In this document: positions 5,027 through 11,402 of the stretch, one piece after another
How positions within the stretch are numbered: position 1 is the stretch's first letter
How the letters are laid out: each line of letters starts with the position of its first letter
Assembly (NCBI GenBank): GCA_013812465.1
Contig: JACCTK010000269.1
Coordinates: 1-11,402, forward strand
Length of the DNA stretch: 11,402 bases
Reading direction: 5' to 3'
From: Actinomycetota bacterium
Lineage (GTDB): Bacteria; Actinomycetota; Thermoleophilia; Gaiellales; Gaiellaceae
Made by a program: the position numbers and the translations under genes
Notes under the pieces: model-generated
What the model saw: only the letters and a program-made list of their open reading frames with translations
Told to the model about the DNA's origin: nothing
Database searches by the model: none

Positions 5027-7017
5027 TTCGTCGCGGGGACGCCGATCTCCCGCGTTCTCTCGACAAGGCGGCGCTGCTCACGCGCGTCCGGCCAGAGCGT
5101 GATCAGCGAGCCGAGGAGGAAGACGAGCCCGGCGAGCCAGATCAGGTTCACGAGCGGCTTCACGAAAACGCGGAAATACACCGTGCCATCGGGGTCGATC
5201 TGCTCCGCGATGACGAAGAGGTCCTCCCCTGTCAAGAGATCGCTGCGTATCCCGACCTCGTTCGAGACCTGCTCCTCGATCGTGTACGCGTTCTTCCCCG
5301 CCTCGAGTGTCCCCAGGTCGCGGCCGCCGCGAGTCACCGCGAGCTCCGCGCGGATCTCTGTGGCGTTCGCGGCGATGCGCTCGTCCAGCGCTCGGTACTG
5401 GAGCCGATAGTCCCCGATCTCCATCGTCTGCCCACGCGTCAGCTTCGCCTCGGCCACGGTGTCGAAGGCGCTCGAGCCCGCGACTCCGATCGCCAGCAGA
5501 ACGATCGCGGCGTGAACCACGTACCCTCCGTAACGGCGCCGGTTCCGAGCGATGAGCGAGGAGAACGCCCCCGGCCACGAGGTCGCTCCGAGCGCCTTGC
5601 GAGCCCTGGTTCCGCGTACGAACTCGAGGGTGATGGTGGCGACGACGAATGCCGCGAACGTGTACGCGATCAGTCCGGGAACGGAGCTTCCGGCCCCGAG
5701 CGCGAGGAGGACGACACCGGTGACGAACGCCACTCCCGTCGGCCAGCGGAACGTCGTCAGAAGGCTTCGAAGCGACGCTCGCCTCCAAGCGATAAGCGGC
5801 CCGATCCCCATCAGCAGGAGCAGCGGTAGCCCGAAGATGCGCAGGAAGAAGTCGTAGTACTCGCGGCCGAGCACGACGGCCTCGCCGCGCACCGCCTCCG
5901 AGAGAAGTGGGTAGACCACACCCCAGAAGATCGTCAGGCAGAGGGCGAGCAGAAGCAGGTTGTTGTAGAGGAAAGCCGCCTCCCGCGAGATCGCGGACTC
6001 GAGCCTCGTCGGCGACCTGAGCCTCGGAAGCCGCCAGAACACGAGCGCGAGCGACACGGTGACGACGACCCCGATGAAGGCGAGGAACCAGGGCCCGATC
6101 GAGCTCTGCGTGAAGGAGTGGATCGAGTTGACGACTCCGGAGCGCGTCAGGAAGGTGCCGAATAGCGACAGGGAGAACGCGAGCAGGACCAGGAGGACGT
6201 TCCAGACGCGGAGCATGCCGCGCTTCTCCTGGATCATCACCGAGTGCAGAAACGCGGTCGCCGCGAGCCACGGCATCAGCGCGGCGTTCTCCACCGGGTC
6301 CCACGCGTAGTAGCCGCCCCAGCCGACCTCCTCGTATGCCCAGTGCGCGCCCAGGAGCTGGCCGATGCCGAGCGCCGTCCAGGCCACGAGCGTCCAGCGG
6401 CGCGTCGCCACGAGCCAGCGCTCGTCGGTGCGGCCGGAGAGCAACGCGCCGATGGCGAAGGCGAACGGCACCGTGAGGCCGACGTAGCCCAGGTAGAGGA
6501 GCGGCGGATGGGCGAGCATGTACGGGTTCTGCAGGCTCGGCGTCATCCCGAGGCCGTCCGCAGGCGCCGCCTGGGTCGCGAAGGGGTTCGCGACGGCGAC
6601 GAGGAGGAAAGCGAAGAACGTGGAGACGGCCCCGAAGACCGGCACCACCCAGACGATCAGATCGCGCGCCCAGCCACGGTTCAATCGAACCGCGGCAGCG
6701 GCGAAGCCTGTGAGGACGAGCAGCCAGAGCAGGAGCGAGCCCTCCTGCCCGCCCCAGAACGCCGAGATCGTGTAGGCGGTCGGAAGCGCCTCGCTCGTCG
6801 TTCTCGCGACGTAGGTGAACGAGAAGTCGTTTCGGAGCAACGCCGAGAGCAAGACTGCTGAGGCGATGAGGGTCGAGGCGAAGGCGGCGAGAAGGGCGTT
6901 CTGCGCCGAGAATGCGAGCCGCCGGCGACCGAGGTGCGCAGCCGCGGCGCCCGCCACCAGGGCGTACACGGACAGACCGAGGCTGACGACGAGGGCGGCG
7001 CGACCGAGCTCGGCCAT
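5023..7017 (-). CDS. ccmF: Cytochrome c haem lyase subunit CcmF
   Basis: Multi-spanning inner-membrane protein of System I cytochrome c maturation; it takes haem from holo-CcmE and ligates it to the CXXCH motif of apocytochrome c. The 664-residue length and the many hydrophobic segments are typical. The haem-handling WWD region is clear at 233-250 (WGGYYAWDPVENAALMPW). Four histidines sit where CcmF proteins keep the two periplasmic and two transmembrane haem-ligating histidines: His170 (AHPPLLY), His258 (FLHSV), His300 (SIHSF) and His502 (YVVHAA). A soluble periplasmic domain precedes the last membrane segment (about 622-642). The ATG lies 6 bases after the CcmE stop, and the 3' end overlaps the CcmI-like gene, so all three are one transcription unit. 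CcmA, CcmB, CcmC and CcmH are not in the window. Confidence 0.95.
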   Translation of the reverse strand: MAELGRAALVVSLGLSVYALVAGAAAAHLGRRRLAFSAQNALLAAFASTLIASAVLLSALLRNDFSFTYVARTTSEALPTAYTISAFWGGQEGSLLLWLLVLTGFAAAAVRLNRGWARDLIVWVVPVFGAVSTFFAFLLVAVANPFATQAAPADGLGMTPSLQNPYMLAHPPLLYLGYVGLTVPFAFAIGALLSGRTDERWLVATRRWTLVAWTALGIGQLLGAHWAYEEVGWGGYYAWDPVENAALMPWLAATAFLHSVMIQEKRGMLRVWNVLLVLLAFSLSLFGTFLTRSGVVNSIHSFTQSSIGPWFLAFIGVVVTVSLALVFWRLPRLRSPTRLESAISREAAFLYNNLLLLALCLTIFWGVVYPLLSEAVRGEAVVLGREYYDFFLRIFGLPLLLLMGIGPLIAWRRASLRSLLTTFRWPTGVAFVTGVVLLALGAGSSVPGLIAYTFAAFVVATITLEFVRGTRARKALGATSWPGAFSSLIARNRRRYGGYVVHAAIVLLAIGVAGSSAFDTVAEAKLTRGQTMEIGDYRLQYRALDERIAANATEIRAELAVTRGGRDLGTLEAGKNAYTIEEQVSNEVGIRSDLLTGEDLFVIAEQIDPDGTVYFRVFVKPLVNLIWLAGLVFLLGSLITLWPDAREQRRLVERTREIGVPATN

Positions 7018-7023
7018 GGAGTG

Positions 7024-7434
7024 CTACGCGGGGTCGCCGGACTGCTTAGGCGCGTACTTCGACGGGCACTTCGTGATCATCGAGCCCGGCTCCGCTACGA
7101 ACATGCCCCCCTGCAGCCGTCCATCGACCACGATGTGGCGTCCCACTTTGAAGAGGTCCGGAACCGAGCCCGCGTACCGCACGGAGACCGCCTTGCTCGA
7201 CTTCTCGCCGATGTCGCGGAGGCGGAAGGTCAAACCGCCGGCATGCGCGTCGCCCGCGACCGGGCCGACCACGAGGCCCGCGAGCTGCACCTCGCCCGAT
7301 CGGCCCGCGAGCTCACTGGGCGCGAGCGAAGGATTGCCGCCTCCGGCGATCGACGTGTACAGCAGGAAGATAGCGAGGACTGCAGCCACCGAGAGGGCGA
7401 TCACGAGCCGCGCAGGACTAGCCGTGCGTGCCAC
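7024..7434 (-). CDS. ccmE: Haem chaperone CcmE, Cys-type (CxxxY)
   Basis: Periplasmic membrane-anchored haem chaperone that binds haem covalently and delivers it to CcmF. The 136-residue protein has an N-terminal anchor (residues 9-28) and an OB-fold core with VQLAGLVVGPV, LTFRLRD, VSVRYAGSVPDLF and IVVDGRL, all family hallmarks. The haem-binding motif, His-x-x-x-Tyr in most bacteria, reads CPSKY (Cys123, Tyr127), the CxxxY form described for System I* in archaea and some Desulfovibrio. GTG at 7434 is chosen because the anchor starts right after it and because TAGAAT plus six bases lies directly upstream with no Shine-Dalgarno, suggesting a leaderless start. It is followed 6 bases later by ccmF. 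Confidence 0.92.
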   Translation of the reverse strand: MARTASPARLVIALSVAAVLAIFLLYTSIAGGGNPSLAPSELAGRSGEVQLAGLVVGPVAGDAHAGGLTFRLRDIGEKSSKAVSVRYAGSVPDLFKVGRHIVVDGRLQGGMFVAEPGSMITKCPSKYAPKQSGDPA

Positions 7435-7440
7435 AGAGAG

Positions 7441-7446
7441 ATTCTA
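7441..7446 (-). promoter_or_regulatory. Putative -10 element (TAGAAT) before ccmE
   Basis: On the minus strand TAGAAT stands six bases before the ccmE GTG, the same hexamer and spacing as before the phosphoesterase gene. It would start a leaderless transcript for ccmE-ccmF-ccmI-M23. No recognisable -35 box is present. It lies in the 45-bp gap after the small hypothetical gene. Confidence 0.5.
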
Positions 7447-7479
7447 GCCCTGAAATCCGGAGAGCCCGTGAACAGGCGC

Positions 7480-7737
7480 TTACGCGGCGTCGCGCTCGCG
7501 CCAGGCGGACGTCGTGGCGCGTCGCTCCGGGAGGCGGTAACCGTGCTCCATGCAGAGCTCGCCGAGGGACTCCTCGGTCAGCGCGTCGCAGTACCCCTTG
7601 CCGTAGGCCGCGCGGATGAAGGCGGCGACGACTTCGAGATTCCATTCGGACACGTCGACGGCCTCGCGCCAGAGATCGGAGATGCGGAGATCGATGTCGA
7701 GCTCGAGGAGATCGATGCGGGAGGGCTCTCTGGACAT
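7480..7737 (-). CDS. Small acidic hypothetical protein
   Basis: I do not recognise this 85-residue protein. It is soluble and acidic in its first half (SRIDLLELDIDLRISDLWREAVDV), predicted mostly helical, with WNLEVVAAFIRAAYGKGYCDAL and a C-terminal LCMEHGYRLPERR that look conserved rather than random. It has no signal peptide or membrane segment; two cysteines are present but not in a metal-binding spacing. Two starts compete. The ATG at 7737 follows TACGCT plus six bases, the leaderless pattern used elsewhere here. A GTG at 7791 would overlap the stop of the DUF6941-like gene as GTGA and add 18 residues. I prefer 7737 because the extra residues look non-conserved in character. It lies between the DUF6941-like gene and ccmE on the same strand. 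Confidence 0.65.
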   Translation of the reverse strand: MSREPSRIDLLELDIDLRISDLWREAVDVSEWNLEVVAAFIRAAYGKGYCDALTEESLGELCMEHGYRLPERRATTSAWRERDAA

Positions 7738-7743
7738 GCTTCG

Positions 7744-7749
7744 AGCGTA
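7744..7749 (-). promoter_or_regulatory. Putative -10 element (TACGCT) before the small hypothetical gene
   Basis: TACGCT fits TANNNT and ends six bases before the ATG at 7737 on the minus strand, matching the layout at three other genes. It is GC-richer than the others, and no -35 is visible, so this is the weakest of the four. Confidence 0.35.
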
Positions 7750-7787
7750 CGGAGGCAGTCGGACGGACTGTTGGCCCAAGTCATTCG

Positions 7788-8216
7788 TCACACCTCTTCA
7801 CCGCGCACCGTGAAGGGAAGCGTCCAGTCCTCGCGTGAATTGCCGTCGATGGTAAGACGCCACTCGTAGCGTCCGGGCTCGAGCGGGAGCGGCGTCGAGT
7901 TCACGGCCACGGGAAAGTCGAGGGGAGTTCCAGGCTTGAGGCCGGGAGGCCGCCCGACCTCGAACTCGCCTCCGAACGCGACCGATTGCTCGTCTTCCTG
8001 GCCCTCCGTGTCGAGGACGACCTCCGCTCCGTCCGAGTCGACGAGCTCCACGGCGAACACGTGCACCGTGTTTGCCTGATCCCACGGAACCTGGATCAGA
8101 AGGCCCACGCCGAAAGACGCCGGCTCAGGGCCGGTCTGAGACCAGCCGCCGCCCACGATCGTGAGCTTCCCGTCCGAGACGACCGCGTAGTCGGCGAGGA
8201 GCATCGTGGCCTTCAC
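7788..8216 (-). CDS. DUF6941-like protein
   Basis: A 142-residue soluble protein beginning VKATMLLADYAVVSDGKLTIVGGGWSQTGP, a pattern I associate with the actinobacterial DUF6941 family. A beta-rich body follows (LLIQVPWDQANTVHVFAVELVD, FGGEFEVGRPPGLKPGTPLDFPVAV), ending in PGRYEWRLTIDG and DWTLPFTV, which resembles an immunoglobulin-like sandwich. The function of the family is unknown to me. GTG 8216 is chosen because the conserved part starts there; the frame stays open to an ATG at 8306 but would then overlap the divergent endonuclease IV-like gene. ATG 8204 is a shorter alternative. No Shine-Dalgarno or TANNNT-N6 pattern precedes it. The gap to the divergent neighbour is 38 bp, so the two promoters overlap. 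Confidence 0.8.
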   Translation of the reverse strand: MKATMLLADYAVVSDGKLTIVGGGWSQTGPEPASFGVGLLIQVPWDQANTVHVFAVELVDSDGAEVVLDTEGQEDEQSVAFGGEFEVGRPPGLKPGTPLDFPVAVNSTPLPLEPGRYEWRLTIDGNSREDWTLPFTVRGEEV

Positions 8217-8242
8217 GGACGGGAGCCAATCACATCGAGTAC

Positions 8243-8248
8243 TAGCAT
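8243..8248 (+). promoter_or_regulatory. Putative -10 element (TAGCAT) before the endonuclease IV-like gene
   Basis: TAGCAT fits TANNNT and ends exactly six bases before the GTG at 8255, predicting a leaderless transcript. It sits in a 38-bp divergent gap whose centre is the palindrome AGTACT (8238-8243), which could be a shared operator, though six bases are too few to be sure. No -35 is recognisable. Confidence 0.5.
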
Positions 8249-8254
8249 GAAGGC

Positions 8255-9103
8255 GTGTCAACGAGTATCCGCGTCGGCCCTGCTCGCTTTCCGTCACGCG
8301 AGTCAACCGAGGAGGCGCTCGACATCCTTCTCGAACGCGGCTACACAGCGTGCGAGATCGACTTCGAGAGCGGCTTCTGGATGGACTACCCGTTCGCGGA
8401 GCGACTCGGCGAGCTCGCGCGAGAGCACGACATTGCGCTGTCCGTGCACGCGCCGCTCTTCGGATTCATGGGTCACCTGGAGGCAAGCGGGCGCAAGTTC
8501 ACGTCCGCGCTGGGAGCTCTCGACCGCAGCGCCGGCATCGCCACCGCCTGTGGCGCCGAGCTCGTCGTCTTCCACCCGGGATTCCTACTCGGGCGGAGTC
8601 GGGAAGACGCCCTCGACGCAGTGGTGGAGCAGCTCGGGACGCTTCGGGAACGGCTCGAAGGCAAGGATCGCGCGGTCACGTTCGGCGTCGAGGTGATGGG
8701 GCGCGTCCGCGACCTCGGGTCACTCGACGACGTCGTCGAGATCTCGCAACGGACGACCTGGGTGCGGCCGGTGCTCGACTTCGCCCACATGCACGCAACG
8801 AGCGACGGCGCGTTTCTCGCCGCCGAGCCGTTCACCGAGGCGCTCCACGTCGTCGATGAGACGCTCGACGACGAGGCGCCCTTTCACATCCACTTCTCCG
8901 ACATCGCCTTCGCCAACCGAAACGAGACGAAGCACCTTCCCTACGGTGAGGGGACGCTGCGCGCCGATCCACTGCGCGACGCGCTCGACGCGTTCGAGCG
9001 TCCGGCAACCGTGATCTCCGAGTCGCCGGACGAGCGGTCGAGTCAGGCGATCCGGGCGGTGCTGGAGGGCGTCGGAGCGAGCTCTACCAGACGCGTCTCA
9101 TAG
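8255..9103 (+). CDS. Endonuclease IV-like TIM-barrel protein (AP endonuclease family 2)
   Basis: A 282-residue cytoplasmic protein of the xylose-isomerase-like/AP endonuclease 2 TIM-barrel superfamily, close in length to E. coli Nfo (285). Metal-site motifs appear in order: SVHAP (His65), VFHPG (His107), FGVEVMG (Glu146), LDFAHMH (Asp175, His178), HIHFSD (His213), KH (His227) and SESP (Glu256). These match eight of the nine zinc ligands of endonuclease IV. The Asp of the DxH pair (Asp229 in E. coli) is replaced by Thr225 and the loop is one residue shorter, as I recall for the archaeal-type branch. It may cut at abasic sites in DNA, or act on a sugar phosphate. The GTG is preceded by TAGCAT plus six bases and no Shine-Dalgarno. 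Its 3' end overlaps the convergent regulator gene by 61 bp. Confidence 0.82.
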   Translation: MSTSIRVGPARFPSRESTEEALDILLERGYTACEIDFESGFWMDYPFAERLGELAREHDIALSVHAPLFGFMGHLEASGRKFTSALGALDRSAGIATACGAELVVFHPGFLLGRSREDALDAVVEQLGTLRERLEGKDRAVTFGVEVMGRVRDLGSLDDVVEISQRTTWVRPVLDFAHMHATSDGAFLAAEPFTEALHVVDETLDDEAPFHIHFSDIAFANRNETKHLPYGEGTLRADPLRDALDAFERPATVISESPDERSSQAIRAVLEGVGASSTRRVS

Positions 9104-11402
9104 ACAGTCGCATCGCCGTTGTCCCCTGCTGTGTGCCTGAGATCGATCATGCGCGCCAGCGGCTCGAGCTCGAACACCTTGAACTCACCTTCGCGCGCGA
9201 GCGCGAGCGCTGAGTTGAGAAGCTCCTCCGCCTCAGGACCGCGTCCCTGCGCAGCGCGAACAGCAGCCAGTGCCGTTGCGGCCGCCACTTGAGCGCTCGT
9301 ATCTCGAACACCTGCGTTCGACCTAGCGTCAAGTGCGAGCCGCTCCGCTTCGTCGACCTTCCCGAGATCGGCCAGCGTCTCGGCGAGCGCGGCCTGCAGG
9401 TCGGGAAGCACGCCCAGATCGCCTCGCGTCTCCGTGATCCGCACCGACTCGCGCATGAGCTTCTCGGCTCGCTTCAGGTCTCCCTTCAAACGCGCGATCC
9501 AGCCCAGCTTGGCCAGTGCCGCTGCGACTGCAGGCTCGACACCGAGCTCTATCGAGCTCGCGCGCACCTCTTCGAAAAGCGTCTCCGCGGCGTCGAGCTC
9601 TCCCCTCAGGGTCAAGAACCACCCGTAGGAGAGCGTCGCCCAGATGCGCGCACGGACACTCCCGCTTTCCCCGGCGAGCTCGAGGGCCCGGGTGAGCAAG
9701 AGCTCTGCCTCGTCGAGCTCGAGTCGGAGGATGTGCGTCTGTGCAAGAAATTGCGCTGCGATCGTCTGCAGGTCCTTGCGCCCGGCGTCGAGCGCGATCA
9801 CGTAGGCCCGCTCCATATAGCGAACGGTGTCTTCCATCTCGCCGAGCCACGCACTGGCAGTCGCCCGCACCGTGAGTGCGTCGAAATGGGCGACCGGGTC
9901 ATCCTTTCCCGCGAGCAGCTCGAGGGCTCTGTCCACGATCGTCTTCGCCTCCGTGCAATCGCCGTGCCGCTTGAGCATGGCCTCGCCGAGCGCCGTGAGC
10001 GCGAGCGCCTCGATCACGAGCTCTTCCTGCGCGTGAGCTTCATCGCGAACCTTCTCCATCTCGATCTCGACCGCCGCCCAGTCCTGTAGTCGCCACGCGG
10101 CGCGCGCGGCCACGTGCCGCGCTCCCAGAGTCGGACGGAGCTCGAGAGCGCGGAGCCCAAGCCTACGGGCCGTCGGGTAGGCCTCACGCGCCATCGCCCG
10201 CTTGGCCGCCTTCACGAGGGCGGCGCCGGTCTCCTGCGCGAGCTCCTCGGGAGGAGCGCCCTCGAGCTCGGTCAGGAACTCGACTGCTTGATCGAGGTGA
10301 TACGCGCGAATCTCGAGGAGCTCCTCGCCGGTTCGATCGGCGAGCCACTCGGCGAACCGCGCGTGATACTGCGCACGGGCGAGCTTCGCCAGTCCCGTAT
10401 AAGCGACCTCGCGGATGAGGAGATGCTTGAACCGGTACGCGGGCTCGCCCGAGATCGACGATCGGGGCTCGCGCAGGACGAACTCCCGCTGCTGAAGATC
10501 CTCGAGCAATGCGTCCAGATCCTCGACATCCGGGGAAAGGTGCTCGAGTGCCCCCTTCCAGAACACTCGACCGACAACCGACGCACGCTGAAGCAGCCTC
10601 TTACCTGCCGCCGGCAGATGGTCGATGCGGGCGGCGATCAGCGCCTGCAGCGTGTCCGGGATGCGATCCGGTGCGCCGTTTCCCGCGCCGCTTTCGAGGA
10701 GCATGCGGATCGTCTCCTCGACGAACAACGGGTTACCCTCCGCTCGCTCGAGCACCTCGCGCGAGGGAGCCTTCATCGGCTCGCCAGATGCTCCGGCAAG
10801 CTGAGCCAGGAGCTTCTCCACGAGCAGCTCGCTCTCTTCCTCCGACAGCGGCTCCAGCTCGATCGCGGTCGAGCGCACCCTTCCTCCACCCCAACCCGGT
10901 CGCTGCTCCAAGAGCTCGGGCCGCGCGAGGCAGATGACGAGAAGCGGCGCGCGCACCCAGTCGGCGAGATGCTCGATCAGCTCGAGCAGGGGCTCCTCTG
11001 CCCAGTGGATGTCCTCGAAGACGAGAACGAGCGGCTGCACGTCCGCGAGCGTCACCATGATCTCGCGCGCGGCCCAGGCGATCTCCTGTGAGCTCCGCTC
11101 CCCCTCGAGAGCCTCGAGCATGCCGGATGCGAGCCCGAGCACGTCCGCGACGGTCTCCTCCTCGCAGCACTCGCGGAGCTTCGCGAACGCCTCCTCCAGC
11201 GGATCGTCGTCGGAGATCCCGGCGGCGGCCTTGACCATCTCGGCGAGCGGCCAGTAGGTGACGCCTTCCCCGTAGGGGAGGCAGCGTCCGGAGAGCACGC
11301 TCGCACGCTCGAGGCCGTCGACGAACTCCCGTGCGAGACGGCTCTTTCCGACACCTGGCTCGCCGAAGATGGTGAACAGGTGCGCGCGCCGGTCACGAAC
11401 GG
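9043..11402 (-). CDS. AAA ATPase/TPR regulator, N-terminus beyond right edge
   Basis: Large STAND-type signalling protein, of which 785 C-terminal residues are visible. A Walker A motif GEPGVGKS is encoded at 11341-11364, so the frame clearly continues past the first in-window GTG (11298) and the start is outside. Next come GRCLPYGEGVTYWPLAEMV, a Walker B LVFEDIHW (visible residues 126-133), a helical winged-type region, then long alpha-helical repeats from about residue 370 to near the end that look like TPRs (for example RARIWATLSYGWFLTLRGEL and AALAKLGWIARLKGDL). The RCLPYGEG motif followed by AAA and TPR domains is typical of actinobacterial proteins that begin with a class III adenylate/guanylate cyclase domain, so that is the likely missing part; a LuxR/AfsR-type regulator is the alternative. 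It ends at a TGA inside the convergent endonuclease IV-like gene. Confidence 0.85.
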   Translation of the reverse strand, partial: VRDRRAHLFTIFGEPGVGKSRLAREFVDGLERASVLSGRCLPYGEGVTYWPLAEMVKAAAGISDDDPLEEAFAKLRECCEEETVADVLGLASGMLEALEGERSSQEIAWAAREIMVTLADVQPLVLVFEDIHWAEEPLLELIEHLADWVRAPLLVICLARPELLEQRPGWGGGRVRSTAIELEPLSEEESELLVEKLLAQLAGASGEPMKAPSREVLERAEGNPLFVEETIRMLLESGAGNGAPDRIPDTLQALIAARIDHLPAAGKRLLQRASVVGRVFWKGALEHLSPDVEDLDALLEDLQQREFVLREPRSSISGEPAYRFKHLLIREVAYTGLAKLARAQYHARFAEWLADRTGEELLEIRAYHLDQAVEFLTELEGAPPEELAQETGAALVKAAKRAMAREAYPTARRLGLRALELRPTLGARHVAARAAWRLQDWAAVEIEMEKVRDEAHAQEELVIEALALTALGEAMLKRHGDCTEAKTIVDRALELLAGKDDPVAHFDALTVRATASAWLGEMEDTVRYMERAYVIALDAGRKDLQTIAAQFLAQTHILRLELDEAELLLTRALELAGESGSVRARIWATLSYGWFLTLRGELDAAETLFEEVRASSIELGVEPAVAAALAKLGWIARLKGDLKRAEKLMRESVRITETRGDLGVLPDLQAALAETLADLGKVDEAERLALDARSNAGVRDTSAQVAAATALAAVRAAQGRGPEAEELLNSALALAREGEFKVFELEPLARMIDLRHTAGDNGDATVYETRLVELAPTPSSTARIA

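Noticed and set aside
8217..8306. Longer DUF6941-like protein from ATG 8306
   Set aside because: It would overlap the start of the divergent endonuclease IV-like gene, and the added residues do not resemble the family's N-terminus, which begins at V/MKATMLLAD.

Overview
The window looks like chromosomal DNA from a high-GC actinobacterium, most likely of the Thermoleophilia (Gaiella/Solirubrobacter-like) lineage. This assignment is inferred from GC-rich codon use, frequent GTG starts, very short intergenic gaps, the actinobacterial style of the AAA/TPR regulator and a DUF6941-like protein; no taxonomic marker gene is present. Twelve protein genes fill almost all of the sequence. No rRNA, tRNA or CRISPR array was seen.

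Left region (1-2347, minus strand): a compact operon reading metallophosphoesterase -> cyclic 2,3-diphosphoglycerate synthetase (CpgS) -> 2-phosphoglycerate kinase (2PGK, cut by the left edge). Each junction is a 4-base stop/start overlap (GTGA, ATGA). 2PGK and CpgS are the two enzymes that make cyclic 2,3-diphosphoglycerate, a solute characterised in methanogenic archaea. Finding both here, coupled to a phosphoesterase that could break the product down, is the most striking feature of the window.

Middle left (2392-3458, plus strand): a small PD-(D/E)xK-like nuclease protein and a hypoxanthine-guanine phosphoribosyltransferase. Between them is a 121-bp element with perfect 18-bp terminal inverted repeats flanked by TA. 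Removing it on paper rejoins the two genes with a 1-base stop/start overlap, so it looks like a MITE-type insertion into a formerly coupled gene pair.

Centre (3480-8216, minus strand): a DUF6941-like protein, a small acidic hypothetical protein, CcmE (with Cys in place of the usual haem-binding His), CcmF, a short CcmI-like membrane protein, and a secreted coiled-coil M23 peptidase. The Ccm genes form part of a System I-type cytochrome c maturation pathway; the peptidase is translationally coupled to them.

Right (8255-11402): a plus-strand endonuclease IV-like TIM-barrel protein converges on, and overlaps by 61 bp, a large minus-strand AAA ATPase/TPR regulator whose N-terminus lies outside the window.

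Four genes share the upstream pattern TANNNT, six bases, then ATG or GTG, with no Shine-Dalgarno sequence. This suggests leaderless transcripts started by a -10-only-like promoter.
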